Source: Bacteroidota bacterium (GTDB lineage: Bacteria > Bacteroidota > Bacteroidia > Bacteroidales > Prolixibacteraceae). From it: a stretch of DNA of 62,880 nucleotides. The stretch's first letter is position 1; each line of letters starts with the position of its first letter. Below are positions 41,901 through 51,129 of the stretch, in pieces. The notes below the pieces were generated by a model that saw only the letters and a program-made list of their open reading frames with translations, was not told the DNA's origin and ran no database searches. Made by a program: the position numbers and the translations under genes. Where the stretch lies: the NCBI GenBank assembly GCA_023251455.1, contig JAHEYT010000050.1:1-62880 (forward strand), given 5' to 3'.

Positions 41901-43115
41901 ATGAAACTAATATCTGTATTTGTGATTTTGTTTTCCTGCCTGTCAATTATTGCCAATTCGCAGGAAGCCACCAAATGGCGTGGTTCGAATTCTTCAGGAA
42001 TTTATTCCGTTGATAAACTTTTGCCGCAATGGCCTTCCGATGGTCCACAAATCATTTGGTCGTATGATAATCTGGGGCAGGGCTTTACCTCACCGGTATT
42101 TGCCAACAATAAAATATACATCAACGGAATGGTATCCGGACAAGCCGTGTTATTCGTGCTTGATCAAAATGGGAAAGAACTTCAGCAGTTTAAATACGGA
42201 AAAGAGTTCGATGCCAGTTACCCCGGAGTCCGCTCAACTCCAACAATAGTTGGCGATTTGGCTTATTTGCTTACCGGTCACGGAAAATTAACCTGCCTTG
42301 AACTTAAAACCGGAAAAGTCGTTTGGGCAAAAGAATATACTACTCAATTTGATGGAACAAATATTACCTGGGGGTATACCGACGCCATATTGATTGATGG
42401 CGATAAACTGTTTTGTACTCCAGGAGGAAAGAAGAACAATGTTATGGCATTAAACCGGATGACAGGGGAAACCATCTGGAGTTCTCCGGGATTAGGTGAA
42501 TTATCAGCCTATTGCACTCCTATACTTGTAAAATTACCTGCCCGTCAGTTATTGGTTACGCATACAGCCAACCATGTTTTGGGAATTGATGCCACAACCG
42601 GTAAGCTACTTTGGAATTTTGAACATCCCAATCAGTGGGCCGTTCACCCCAATACGCCAATTTATTCTGATGGCGGTTTATTCGTTTTTAGTGGATACGG
42701 ACAAGGTGGTGAAAAACTTAAATTGAGTGCTGATGGAAGTTCTGTGACCAAAGAATGGGATATTAAGAGTTTCGACAGCCGCATGGGCGGAGCTGTTTTA
42801 ATCGATGGTTATATCTACGGATCGGGTGATAGTGGTCGCAGCTGGCAATGTATCGACTGGAAAACCGGCGCGCAGAAATACGCTTCAACTGAAGTTGCCA
42901 AAGGCGTGGCGATAGCTGCCAACAATAAACTCATTGGCTATTCCGAAAAAGGCGAATTATTTATCGCCGATGCCAATCCTTCCGGATTAAAAATTATCAG
43001 CAAAACCAAAGTAACTTTAGGTGCTGAGCAGCATTGGGCACATCCTGTTATTAATAAAGGGGTTTTGTACATTCACCACGGAAACTCACTGATTGCTTAT
43101 AAAATCTCGGAATAA
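41901..43115 (+). CDS. Exported PQQ-like (BamB-like) beta-propeller protein 1
   Basis: 404 residues with a signal peptide (about 1-20) and a WD40/PQQ-like eight-bladed fold. It starts with KWRGSNSSGIYSVDKLLPQW, a motif shared by the neighbouring propellers. Blade-end tryptophan-docking motifs are clear: CLELKTGKVVWAK, ALNRMTGETIWSS and GIDATTGKLLWNF. No heme c motif (CxxCH) and no PQQ disulfide cysteine pair was seen, so PQQ use is not implied. Probable periplasmic binding or scaffold protein. It is the first gene of the propeller/Fe-S cluster and a paralogue of the next gene. Confidence 0.85.
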   Translation: MKLISVFVILFSCLSIIANSQEATKWRGSNSSGIYSVDKLLPQWPSDGPQIIWSYDNLGQGFTSPVFANNKIYINGMVSGQAVLFVLDQNGKELQQFKYGKEFDASYPGVRSTPTIVGDLAYLLTGHGKLTCLELKTGKVVWAKEYTTQFDGTNITWGYTDAILIDGDKLFCTPGGKKNNVMALNRMTGETIWSSPGLGELSAYCTPILVKLPARQLLVTHTANHVLGIDATTGKLLWNFEHPNQWAVHPNTPIYSDGGLFVFSGYGQGGEKLKLSADGSSVTKEWDIKSFDSRMGGAVLIDGYIYGSGDSGRSWQCIDWKTGAQKYASTEVAKGVAIAANNKLIGYSEKGELFIADANPSGLKIISKTKVTLGAEQHWAHPVINKGVLYIHHGNSLIAYKISE

Positions 43116-43158
43116 GAAGGTGACGATGACTCCAAATCTAAATAAACCAACTAAAAAT

Positions 43159-44397
43159 ATGAAACGAATAAATCTATCGATTACATTCTTCTTACTTGTT
43201 TTAATCGTTGCAGCACAACCAGTTCAATGGCGCGGTGTGAACCGCGATGGAAAATTTACCGATAGCGGATTGCTGAAAAAATGGCCCGATGCCGGTCCTG
43301 AATTGTTGTTGAAAGTAGAAGGAATTGGCAAAGGATATTCTTCAGTTGTTGCCACTGATAAGTTCATTTTTGCAACAGGAATGATCGATACGCTCGATTA
43401 CCTGTCGTGTATCACTCCTGAAGGCCAAATCAAATGGAAAGTAGCTTATGGCCGTTCATGGACCAAATCGTTTCCCGACACCCGAAGCACTCCAACCATC
43501 GAAGACGATCGTATTTACATTATCAGCGGAACCGGCGAACTGGTTTGTCTGAATGTTTCGGATGGTGTAATTCGCTGGAAAGTGAATGTGGATAAGGATT
43601 ACAGCGCTGAATGGCATATCTGGGGTGTTTCTGAATCACCACTGATTGTCGACGATAAAGTGATTTGTACTCCTGGTGGAGCTAAAACTTCGGTCGTTGC
43701 TTTCGATAAAATGACCGGAAAACCGGTTTGGCAAAGTGAATCGGTTGGAGGACCACGCTGTTATATTTCACCTATCATTTACGAATACAATCAATTCAGG
43801 TATATTTTGGCAGCTACCGGAACTAATCTAATTGCGCTTGAACCTGCATCAGGTAAAGTTGCTTGGACTTTCAAATACTGGGATGGTGCCAAATGGGATC
43901 AACCAGGTTTGATATGGGCCAATACGCCGGTAGTTAAAGGACGCGATATTTTTATTTCGATGGGATACGATTACCGCAATGTAATGATTACCATGAGTGA
44001 AGATGGCAAATCGGCCACTGAAAAATGGAGCAACATGACTTTGGATAACCATCATCATGGTTTGATTGAGTTGGATGGCAACATCTACGGCTCGAACTGG
44101 GAAAGCAACAGCAAAGGTAAATGGGTGTGCATGGACTGGAATTCGGGTGAAGTAAAATATGAAACCGACTGGTTGACGAAAGGCGCTCTGGTTTATGCCG
44201 ATGGGCTTTTTTATATTCTGGAAGAAAAAAACGGGACTGTGGCATTGGTGAAACCAAATCCCCAAAGTTTCGAAGTAATCAGTTCATTTAAGTTGCAGGG
44301 CGGAGCAGGTCCATTCTGGTCGCATCCATTTATTACTAACGGTAAATTGTATTTGCGTCACGGCGATGTTTTGTTTGTGTATAACATAAAGGCATAA
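43159..44397 (+). CDS. Exported PQQ-like beta-propeller protein 2
   Basis: 412 residues from the ATG at 43159 (MKRINLSITFFLLVLIVAAQ signal). An upstream in-frame ATG would add 22 polar residues before the signal and is unlikely. The mature start is VQWRGVNRDGKFTDSGLLKK, then blade motifs CLNVSDGVIRWKV, AFDKMTGKPVWQS and ALEPASGKVAWTF. It is a close architectural paralogue of propeller 1, with shared segments such as the CTPGG before the blade and GPFWSHPFITNGKLYLRHGD near the end. No heme c motif. It is probably co-transcribed with the following anchored propeller (25-base gap). Confidence 0.85.
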   Translation: MKRINLSITFFLLVLIVAAQPVQWRGVNRDGKFTDSGLLKKWPDAGPELLLKVEGIGKGYSSVVATDKFIFATGMIDTLDYLSCITPEGQIKWKVAYGRSWTKSFPDTRSTPTIEDDRIYIISGTGELVCLNVSDGVIRWKVNVDKDYSAEWHIWGVSESPLIVDDKVICTPGGAKTSVVAFDKMTGKPVWQSESVGGPRCYISPIIYEYNQFRYILAATGTNLIALEPASGKVAWTFKYWDGAKWDQPGLIWANTPVVKGRDIFISMGYDYRNVMITMSEDGKSATEKWSNMTLDNHHHGLIELDGNIYGSNWESNSKGKWVCMDWNSGEVKYETDWLTKGALVYADGLFYILEEKNGTVALVKPNPQSFEVISSFKLQGGAGPFWSHPFITNGKLYLRHGDVLFVYNIKA

Positions 44398-44422
44398 TTA
44401 TTCATTGGGAAATTAAAATATA

Positions 44423-45841
44423 TTGGAAAAGCTAATTAAATACGGTATTGGTGTAATTTCTGTTATCCTGCTGATCCTCTTTTTCTGGTGGCTGATGAAA
44501 GACCCAACCAGCCAGTTTGCTGAAAGTGTTCCAGGTGCGGATAACCGCGGGGGAGCTGATTCTGCTTCTGTCCAGGTTGTTAATATCGGCGAAAAATTTG
44601 AATCCTTCGGAACTACAACTTCCAGCTTAAAAGGAACATGGACTCGGTTCCGTGGTGCCGATTACGACAATATTGTAAAGAATACTGGTCCTCTAAAAAA
44701 CAGTTGGTCAGGCAACGATCCGGAAATCAAATGGTCAGTTGAACTGGGTGAAGGCCATGCAGGACCGGCTATATACGAAGGAAAAGTTTATGTGATGGAT
44801 TATGATGAAGCCAAACGTGAAGATGCGTTACGGTGCTTTTCGCTCGAAGATGGCAAAGAGCTTTGGAAACGTTCGTATAATGTCAGCCTGAAACGCAACC
44901 ACGGAATGTCGCGTACAGTTCCGGCCATTACTCCGGAATACATTCTAACCATAGGTCCTCGTTGTCATGTAATGTGCGTGAAGCGCGAAACCGGCGACTT
45001 AGTTTGGGGTCTCGACATGGTTCAGAAATATCAGACCGAAGTGCCTTTGTGGTTCACCGGCCAGTGTCCGATGATTGACGGAAACAAAGCGATTCTGGCT
45101 CCGGGCGGAACTTCAGTAATGATTGCGGTGGATATGGCAACCGGCAAAGTTTTGTGGGAAACGCCTAACCCGGGCGGAATTAAAATGTCGCATTCATCGA
45201 TCATGCCATGGACATTCAATGGCAAAAAAATGTATGTGTATAGCGCCGTTGGAGCAGTTTTGGCTGTGTCTGCTGAAGGTGCTGATGAAGGCAAGATTCT
45301 TTGGCAGTCAACAGCCTGGAATCATGCAGTAGTTGCTCCTGCACCGGTTTGTTTTCCGGATGGAAAAGTATTTTTAACGGCTGGCTATGGCGCCGGAAGT
45401 ATGATGATTAAAGTTACTCCATCTGGAGGTGAATATAAAGTAGACGTTTTGAAACAATATCTTCCCAAAGATGGAATGGCTTGCGAACAGCAGACTCCGG
45501 TTATTTGGGACGGAATGATGTTGGGGATTGAACCTAAAGATGCCGGGCCATTGCGTAATCAGTTGATTTGCGTCGATCCGGCAGATGTAACGAAAGTAAT
45601 CTGGACTTCGGGAAAGGATGGCCGTTTTGGACTTGGCCCCTACCTGATTGCGGATAACAAGATGTTTGTGCTGAGCGACGACGGTACGCTGACTATGATT
45701 AAACCCGACAGTAAAAAGTACATTCAGATGGCACAGAAAAAGCTGTTTGATGGTGAAGACGCTTGGGGTCCAATGGCTTTGGCCGATGGATTTTTGATGT
45801 TGCGTGATGCGAAGAAGATGTATTGTGTGAAAGTAAATTAA
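44423..45841 (+). CDS. Membrane-anchored PQQ-like beta-propeller protein 3 (TTG start)
   Basis: 472 residues. An in-frame TAA nine bases upstream and no ATG before the helix leave TTG (44423) as the best start. The N-terminus is one membrane helix (YGIGVISVILLILFFWWLM, about 6-24) and a flexible linker, then a propeller beginning WTRFRGADYDN. Blade motifs are CFSLEDGKELWKR, CVKRETGDLVWGL and AVDMATGKVLWET. It is therefore tethered to the inner membrane, facing the periplasm. The next gene (NHL propeller, also anchored) starts 6 bases after its stop, suggesting that the two work together. Confidence 0.85.
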   Translation: MEKLIKYGIGVISVILLILFFWWLMKDPTSQFAESVPGADNRGGADSASVQVVNIGEKFESFGTTTSSLKGTWTRFRGADYDNIVKNTGPLKNSWSGNDPEIKWSVELGEGHAGPAIYEGKVYVMDYDEAKREDALRCFSLEDGKELWKRSYNVSLKRNHGMSRTVPAITPEYILTIGPRCHVMCVKRETGDLVWGLDMVQKYQTEVPLWFTGQCPMIDGNKAILAPGGTSVMIAVDMATGKVLWETPNPGGIKMSHSSIMPWTFNGKKMYVYSAVGAVLAVSAEGADEGKILWQSTAWNHAVVAPAPVCFPDGKVFLTAGYGAGSMMIKVTPSGGEYKVDVLKQYLPKDGMACEQQTPVIWDGMMLGIEPKDAGPLRNQLICVDPADVTKVIWTSGKDGRFGLGPYLIADNKMFVLSDDGTLTMIKPDSKKYIQMAQKKLFDGEDAWGPMALADGFLMLRDAKKMYCVKVN

Positions 45842-45847
45842 AAAGCT

Positions 45848-46822
45848 ATGAACCGGAAACTGGTAAATATTGTGCTGATCGTTTTGGCTGTGGCCATTGT
45901 CGTTATTATTGGCAAGGATTTTATTGGAAAGAAAGCCGGTAAAAACATCGAAAATCCATATGAATATAATATCGATGAATATCGAAAAGTAGATTCCACG
46001 AAGATTCTGTATTCCGAAAAGACTCATTTTTCGGTTAAAGTTCATGATTGGGCAGGAGTTGCAGTATCAGATTCTACAATTGTAGTAGCTACCGACAATC
46101 ATTTGCTGAAATTCGATTATTCAGGAAAACAAATCTTCAGCAAACAACTGATTGATTCGGTATCTTGTGTGGCTATTGATGAAAACCGCCAGATTTGGAT
46201 GGGGATGAGCGATTATGTGGTGATGTATGATCAAAACGGTACACTGGTGAAACGCTGGAATTCGTTTGGCGACCGCGCGTTATTTACCTCTATAGCTGTT
46301 TCCGGAGAAAATGTATATGTGGCCGATGCCGGTAACCGGATTGTCTATCAGTGCAATACTAACGGACAAATTGTTCAGAAAATAGGAGAGAAAAATGAGC
46401 AAAAGGGAATTCCCGGATTTGTGATTCCAAGTCCGTATTTCGATGTGGCGATTGACGATAATGGCTTTTTATGGGCAGCAAATACAGGTCGTCATGTATT
46501 CGAAAATTATAATAAGGATGGCTCGCTTCGCACATCATGGGGCCTAACCAGTTTCAAAATCGAAGGATTTAGCGGTTGTTGCAATCCGGCGCATTTTGCA
46601 ATTCTGGACGACAATTCATTTATCACGAGCGAAAAAGGAATGCCCCGGATAAAATTATACGATCAGCATGGACAATTCATTGGAGTTGTGGCTCCTCCCG
46701 ATGCATTCAGTGGATCAATGGCACCTGATATTACAGTTGACAAGCAACACAGGGTAATAGCTCTTGATTTCACGAAACAACAGGTCCGAATTTTTGAAAA
46801 GAAAAAAGATGGAAACAACTAG
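45848..46822 (+). CDS. Membrane-anchored NHL-repeat propeller protein
   Basis: 324 residues. An N-terminal helix (LVNIVLIVLAVAIVVIIGK, about 5-23) anchors a six-bladed NHL-type propeller in the periplasm, with repeat signatures such as YVADAGNRIVYQCNTNGQIV and LWAANTGRHVFENYNKDGSL. One repeat carries a vicinal Cys pair, GFSGCCNPAHFAIL, which is unusual for an NHL scaffold and could be redox-active or metal-binding. Its end overlaps the start of the small Tat protein gene by 14 bases, so expression is coupled to the Fe-S part of the cluster. Confidence 0.83.
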   Translation: MNRKLVNIVLIVLAVAIVVIIGKDFIGKKAGKNIENPYEYNIDEYRKVDSTKILYSEKTHFSVKVHDWAGVAVSDSTIVVATDNHLLKFDYSGKQIFSKQLIDSVSCVAIDENRQIWMGMSDYVVMYDQNGTLVKRWNSFGDRALFTSIAVSGENVYVADAGNRIVYQCNTNGQIVQKIGEKNEQKGIPGFVIPSPYFDVAIDDNGFLWAANTGRHVFENYNKDGSLRTSWGLTSFKIEGFSGCCNPAHFAILDDNSFITSEKGMPRIKLYDQHGQFIGVVAPPDAFSGSMAPDITVDKQHRVIALDFTKQQVRIFEKKKDGNN

Positions 46823-47012
46823 AAGAGATTTTTTCAGAAAAGCAGCACAGCTTACTTTTCTGTCGGCGATGATCGGCGGTTCGGCTTATCTGCTTGCCGA
46901 AGACCGTATCCAGTTGGAAGGCTGTGCCGATAATCAATTTTGCAAAAAATGCCAGAAACTAACGGCTTGCTCGTTAGATAAAGCTAAAAAATACAAGGAA
47001 GATGAGCGATAA
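46809..47012 (+). CDS. Small Tat-exported Cys-rich protein (67 aa)
   Basis: 67 residues from the ATG at 46809. A twin-arginine signal (TTRRDFFRKAAQLTFLSAMI) is followed by a short mature part with four cysteines, GCADNQFCKKCQKLTACSLD (spacing C-x5-C-x2-C-x5-C). Tat export implies folding with a cofactor in the cytoplasm, and the four cysteines could hold one iron-sulfur cluster. It overlaps both neighbours (14 bases with the NHL gene, 11 with the next ferredoxin gene), so it is part of this operon and not a chance frame. No family recognised; it resembles a high-potential-type electron carrier only in outline. Confidence 0.75.
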   Translation: METTRRDFFRKAAQLTFLSAMIGGSAYLLAEDRIQLEGCADNQFCKKCQKLTACSLDKAKKYKEDER

Positions 47013-47607
47013 AAAAGAACCCAAAAGCATCGAACGACGTCGGTTTCTACGAAGCGGCATGCAGATGGCATTGGCTGTTTCTCTTGGTGGTGTAGCCGGG
47101 GTTTCGTTTCTGAAGTCCACATCGAAGGATCTGGTGTGGCAGCTCGATCCGTTTAAATGCGTACAGTGCGGTCGTTGTGCCGATAAGTGTGTTATGACTC
47201 CTTCTGCAGTAAAATGCGTGCATGCTTACGATTTGTGTGGCTATTGTGATTTGTGCGGTGGCTACTTGAAACCTGATGCGAACGCCCGGAGTACAGCTGC
47301 CGAAAATCAGCTTTGCCCAACTGCTGCCATCAAACGAAAATATATTGAAGAACCTTATTTTGAATATGTAATCGAAGAAGATTTGTGTATCGGTTGTGCC
47401 AAGTGCGTTGCTGGTTGCACCTCGTTCGGAAACGGTTCACTGCATTTGCAGGTTCGCCACGATTTGTGCAAAAACTGCAACGACTGTTCCATAGCACGAG
47501 TTTGTCCGGCTGATGCTTTTCAGCGTGTTCCGGCCAATACACCATATCTGATTAAAGGCGGATTTACCAAAGGCGGAACGAGTAAGGATAATTTGAAAAA
47601 GGGATAA
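47002..47607 (+). CDS. Tat-exported multi-cluster ferredoxin
   Basis: 201 residues with a Tat signal (IERRRFLRSGMQMALAVSLG). The mature part has four cysteine groups: CVQCGRCADKC, CGYCDLCGG, CIGCAKCVAGC and CKNCNDCSIARVC followed by PADAF, consistent with about four [4Fe-4S] clusters in an NrfC/NapG-like arrangement. It should carry electrons in the periplasm between the membrane protein encoded next and another partner. Start overlaps the small Tat protein gene by 11 bases. The electron direction cannot be judged from sequence. Confidence 0.87.
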   Translation: MSDKKEPKSIERRRFLRSGMQMALAVSLGGVAGVSFLKSTSKDLVWQLDPFKCVQCGRCADKCVMTPSAVKCVHAYDLCGYCDLCGGYLKPDANARSTAAENQLCPTAAIKRKYIEEPYFEYVIEEDLCIGCAKCVAGCTSFGNGSLHLQVRHDLCKNCNDCSIARVCPADAFQRVPANTPYLIKGGFTKGGTSKDNLKKG

Positions 47608-47610
47608 AAG

Positions 47611-47687
47611 TACGTTGTGAGTTACGCTATACGGGTTTCGTGTTTTGAACGCATAACTCGAAACTCGAAATCCGCAACTCGTAATAC
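47611..47687. repeat. Imperfect inverted repeat with GAGTT/AACTC units
   Basis: GTGAGTTACG...GGGTTTCG on the left is mirrored by CGCATAACTCGAAACTCGAA and CCGCAACTCG on the right, forming a long imperfect hairpin in the gap between the ferredoxin and the membrane Fe-S protein genes. Confidence 0.5.
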
Positions 47688-47714
47688 AAAATAATTTGGA
47701 ACTTGAAACTATAT

Positions 47715-48986
47715 ATGAGACTATTTAAACGATATTTTTTACTGATTTCGATACTGATTTTTGGAGCAATTCAATCTTTTGCTGCCGATGCCAAACAGCG
47801 CTTTCCAAAGCCTGAATTTGACTCGGGTTATACGCAGCCTCAAACCACCGCGCCATCGCCCCGGATGATATTTCTGGAATACCTGGATGTACTGATTTTA
47901 CTGGTTGTTCTATCGGTAGTTACCTGGTTTGTGCTGAAAAAACGCTCCAGGAAAGGTGTTTTCTGGACTTCGATATTTTCCTTGCTGTATTTTGGCTTTT
48001 ACCGCGAAGGTTGCATCTGTTCTATTGGTTCTATCCAGAATGTAATTTTGGGAATTGTCGATCCGACTTATGCCATTCCGTTCACAGCTTTGCTGTTTTT
48101 CCTTTTGCCGTTGATTTTTTCACTTTTCTTCGGAAGGACTTTCTGTGCCGGAGCCTGTCCGTTAGGAGCAATTCAGGATATTGTGGTCCTAAAGCCCATT
48201 GAATTACCAAAATGGATTCAGAAAGTATTGGGATTGATACCGTATTTATACTTGGGATTGGCAGTTTTGTATGTAGCTACCAAGTCCGAATTTATCATCT
48301 GCAGGTACGATCCGTTCGTCGGACTTTTCAGGTTCGATGCACCGTACAGCATGTTAATACTTGGAATTTTATTTCTGGCAGTTGGCGTGTTTGTAGCCCG
48401 TCCGTATTGCCGGTTCTTCTGTCCGTATGGTGTTTTGCTGGGTTGGATGTCGAAGTTTTCATCACGGCACATGACCATTACACCGGCAGCATGTATCCAA
48501 TGTAAATTGTGTTCCAACTCGTGCCCGTTTGGTGCCATCGACGAACCTGTTGCTGAAACCGGAAAACGCCGCAGCAATGTGAACAGGCTGATGACCTATT
48601 TTGTACTTCTTCCATTGTGGATTGGTATTGGTGGATTTGCAGGTTCGATGATGCACGTGCCATTGTCCAGATTCAATCAGACTGTTTATTTGGCTGAGCA
48701 AATTGTGGAACATCCTGAAGTAAAGAATGACGCTAAAAATATAGATGTTCGCACCTTTATGAGCTCCGGAAAATCGACTGAACAACTGGTTCAGGAAGCT
48801 GATGCTATTCGTCGTCAGTTCTACCTTGGCGGTTGGCTGTTGGGCGGTTTTATGGGATTGGTAATTGGCACGAGCCTGATTAATTTGTCAAAATTCAGGA
48901 AACGCGAAGACTGGGAACCCAACAAAACCAATTGCCTGAGCTGTGCACGTTGCATGGATTATTGTCCGGTGAAGAAAGAGGCATAG
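47715..48986 (+). CDS. NosR/NapH-like membrane iron-sulfur protein
   Basis: About 423 residues from the ATG at 47715; an in-frame TTG four codons earlier is weaker. After a signal-like first helix come about five more membrane helices. NapH/NosR-type motifs are FGRTFCAGACPLGAIQDI and ARPYCRFFCPYGVLLGWM, together with REGCICSIGSIQNV. Ferredoxin motifs follow at CIQCKLCSNSCPFGAI and, near the end, CLSCARCMDYCPVKK. In NapH and NosR such proteins pass electrons between quinol or cytoplasmic donors and periplasmic enzymes. No FMN-binding NosR domain is seen. It fits as the transmembrane link of this cluster. Confidence 0.87.
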   Translation: MRLFKRYFLLISILIFGAIQSFAADAKQRFPKPEFDSGYTQPQTTAPSPRMIFLEYLDVLILLVVLSVVTWFVLKKRSRKGVFWTSIFSLLYFGFYREGCICSIGSIQNVILGIVDPTYAIPFTALLFFLLPLIFSLFFGRTFCAGACPLGAIQDIVVLKPIELPKWIQKVLGLIPYLYLGLAVLYVATKSEFIICRYDPFVGLFRFDAPYSMLILGILFLAVGVFVARPYCRFFCPYGVLLGWMSKFSSRHMTITPAACIQCKLCSNSCPFGAIDEPVAETGKRRSNVNRLMTYFVLLPLWIGIGGFAGSMMHVPLSRFNQTVYLAEQIVEHPEVKNDAKNIDVRTFMSSGKSTEQLVQEADAIRRQFYLGGWLLGGFMGLVIGTSLINLSKFRKREDWEPNKTNCLSCARCMDYCPVKKEA

Positions 48987-49045
48987 GGCAACGAGCAAGG
49001 AGAACGAAAAACGGAGAAAAGAAACCGGAAAAGGTTGATGGTTGC

Positions 49046-49083
49046 GACTTATCCTTTGCCGTCTGCTTTAGCTGACGGACATG
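49046..49083 (+). repeat. REP-like palindromic element, copy 1
   Basis: The core CCGTCTGCTTTAGCTGACGG (49059-49078) folds as CCGTC-t-GC / GC-t-GACGG. The 38 bases here are identical to 59455-59492. Confidence 0.75.
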
Positions 49084-49126
49084 GCAACAACAAAAAATGA
49101 TTTAAAATATCTGAATTCAAAATATA

Positions 49127-50983
49127 ATGAATACCTCAAAAACCGATAAAATTAAACTGGCACAACGCATCGCTTGGATCGCTGCCGGATTCGCCCTGAT
49201 CATGGCTGTTTTGCTGATAACCAACTTTGTGCAGACCAAGCTGAACAAACCCATTGACAACAAAACTATTCCGGCGTTGGTCAAACGGCTGAGCGAAAAT
49301 CCTTCCGACGAAACCTTGAAAACCGAAATCCGCGCCTTCGACCTTATGGCCCGTAAAGCGTATTTCACCAGCCAATGGCAAATCCGTACAGGCAGCTACC
49401 TCATGTTTCTTGGAATCATTATTTCCATTCTGGCCATCCGCTTTGTGTTGTCGGCCAAATCGAAACTGAATGAAATTGATAGAGCCAACGAGGTCCAAGG
49501 GCTGGATAAACTGGTGGCGCAGAAGTGGGTCATCTATGTCGGCTCAGGATTAGTTGTGCTGGCTTTGGTCTCCGGAATTTTGTCTTCCAATTCGCTCAAA
49601 GAATACATGGTGAACGAAAATGTTGTTGCCGTAGAAGATCCATCTGCAGTTCCGGTTGCAAGTTCAGAGCAGGCTTCTGCTCCTCTGGAACAAACAGCGC
49701 AGTCGACAGCTCCGGTCTCCACTGAGAATGCAACTACTGACAATGTTGCTCCAGTTAGTGCTTCGGAAACTAACGCGGGAACGGCTTCTGCAGAAGTGGC
49801 AGCAAAACCGGCAGGATTGCCAACTCAGGCAGAATTGAAAGCCAATTATCCATTTTTTCGTGGTCCACAGGGCGATGGCATTGCATTTCAGAAAAATGCG
49901 CCAACCGAATGGAACGGTGCTGGCGGGAAAAATGTAGTTTGGAAAGTAAAAGTGCCAAAGGCAGGTTTCAGTTCGCCGATCATCTGGGGAAATCAGTTGT
50001 TTGTTACGGGCGCCGATGCTCAGGCGCGCATGGTTTATTGCTACGATAAAAACTCTGGAAAATTGCTTTGGGAAGCTGCCGCTGACAATATACAAGGTTC
50101 GCCTTCGGGCATGCCGAAAGTTACTGCCGACACTGGCTTGGCTGCTCCAACCATGGCTACCGACGGACGTGCGGTGTTTGCCATCTTTGCAACCGGCGAT
50201 GTAATTGCCCTCGATATGAGCGGGAAACGTTTGTGGGCGCGTAATCTGGGAGTTCCCGATAATCACTACGGACATGGTTCGTCGCTGATTGTTTACAAAG
50301 ACAAGTTGCTGATTCAATACGATACCAACCGGTCAGGTAAATTAATGGCTTTAGACACGCAAACCGGAACTACCGCTTGGGAGACTGCCCGTAATTCAAA
50401 AATTTCCTGGTCATCACCGATTTTGGTCAACACCGGAAATCGCACCGAAGTGATCCTGACCACCAATCCGAATGTGAACGGCTACGATCCACAGACAGGG
50501 AAAGAACTTTGGAACATTGCTTGTCTTTCCGGAGAAGTTGGCCCATCGGCCGGATATGCCGACGGAATGGTGTTTGCAGCCAACGAATATGCTAAACTGG
50601 TTGGGATCAAAATCGGTAGTGGAACTCCTGAAATTGCCTGGGAAGCCGATGAGTTTTTGCCTGAAGTCTCGAGCCCATTAGCAATAAACGGTTTGGTTTT
50701 TATTGCTACAACTTACGGTGTTTTTGCCTGCATTGATGCCAAAACCGGTGAGAAACTATGGGATCAGGAATATGGTGATGCCTTTTATTCATCACCAATT
50801 TATGCCGATGGAAAAGTTTACATCACTGACATGTCGGGAAAAACGCACATTGTGAAAGCAACCAAAGATTATCAACTAATCGGGACATCCGAATTGGGTG
50901 AAAAAGCAGTTTGTTCGCCTGTATTTTCGGATGGACGGGTTTATCTGAGGGGGATGAATAATTTGTATTGTTTTGGAAATTAA
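49127..50983 (+). CDS. Membrane-anchored PQQ-like beta-propeller protein 4 with long linker
   Basis: 618 residues. Three hydrophobic helices lie at about 17-35, 88-108 and 135-153. A low-complexity Ala/Ser/Pro/Thr/Val linker follows (about 165-235), then a propeller starting FFRGPQGDGIAFQKNAP. Blade motifs are CYDKNSGKLLWEA, ALDTQTGTTAWET, GYDPQTGKELWNI and CIDAKTGEKLWDQ. The linker would let the propeller reach away from the membrane. It sits between the NapH-like protein and the NuoEF-like subunit, with REP-like elements in both gaps. The three-helix anchor is unusual for BamB-like proteins and may contact the NapH-like protein (inference). Confidence 0.85.
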   Translation: MNTSKTDKIKLAQRIAWIAAGFALIMAVLLITNFVQTKLNKPIDNKTIPALVKRLSENPSDETLKTEIRAFDLMARKAYFTSQWQIRTGSYLMFLGIIISILAIRFVLSAKSKLNEIDRANEVQGLDKLVAQKWVIYVGSGLVVLALVSGILSSNSLKEYMVNENVVAVEDPSAVPVASSEQASAPLEQTAQSTAPVSTENATTDNVAPVSASETNAGTASAEVAAKPAGLPTQAELKANYPFFRGPQGDGIAFQKNAPTEWNGAGGKNVVWKVKVPKAGFSSPIIWGNQLFVTGADAQARMVYCYDKNSGKLLWEAAADNIQGSPSGMPKVTADTGLAAPTMATDGRAVFAIFATGDVIALDMSGKRLWARNLGVPDNHYGHGSSLIVYKDKLLIQYDTNRSGKLMALDTQTGTTAWETARNSKISWSSPILVNTGNRTEVILTTNPNVNGYDPQTGKELWNIACLSGEVGPSAGYADGMVFAANEYAKLVGIKIGSGTPEIAWEADEFLPEVSSPLAINGLVFIATTYGVFACIDAKTGEKLWDQEYGDAFYSSPIYADGKVYITDMSGKTHIVKATKDYQLIGTSELGEKAVCSPVFSDGRVYLRGMNNLYCFGN

Positions 50984-50998
50984 TAAATATAGCTGCAT

Positions 50999-51032
50999 GT
51001 CAGTTGGCTTAAGCCAACCAACGGTAAAGGAT
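50999..51032 (-). repeat. REP-like palindromic element, inverted diverged copy 2
   Basis: A perfect palindrome GTTGGCTTAAGCCAAC (51003-51018) plus ACGGTAAAGGAT aligns with the reverse complement of copies 1 and 4 (GTC-palindrome-ACGGCAAAGGAT). Confidence 0.6.
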
Positions 51033-51078
51033 AGGCCGTTTCTTGAATAAATGAAACGCTGGATAATTGTGATGATAT

Positions 51079-51106
51079 TCTTTGTCGTCTGCTTTAGCTG
51101 ACGGAC
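51079..51106 (+). repeat. REP-like palindromic element, copy 3
   Basis: TCGTCTGCTTTAGCTGACGG (51085-51104) differs from copy 1 by one base in the core. With copy 2 it forms an inverted pair within one intergenic gap, like bacterial BIMEs. Confidence 0.65.
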
Positions 51107-51129
51107 AGGATAATAAATAAAACAAAAAA

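Noticed and set aside
49127..50983. Long antisense reading frames over the propeller and flavoprotein genes
   Set aside because: Many opposite-strand frames of 60-217 codons exist but lack family motifs and lie wholly within well-supported genes.
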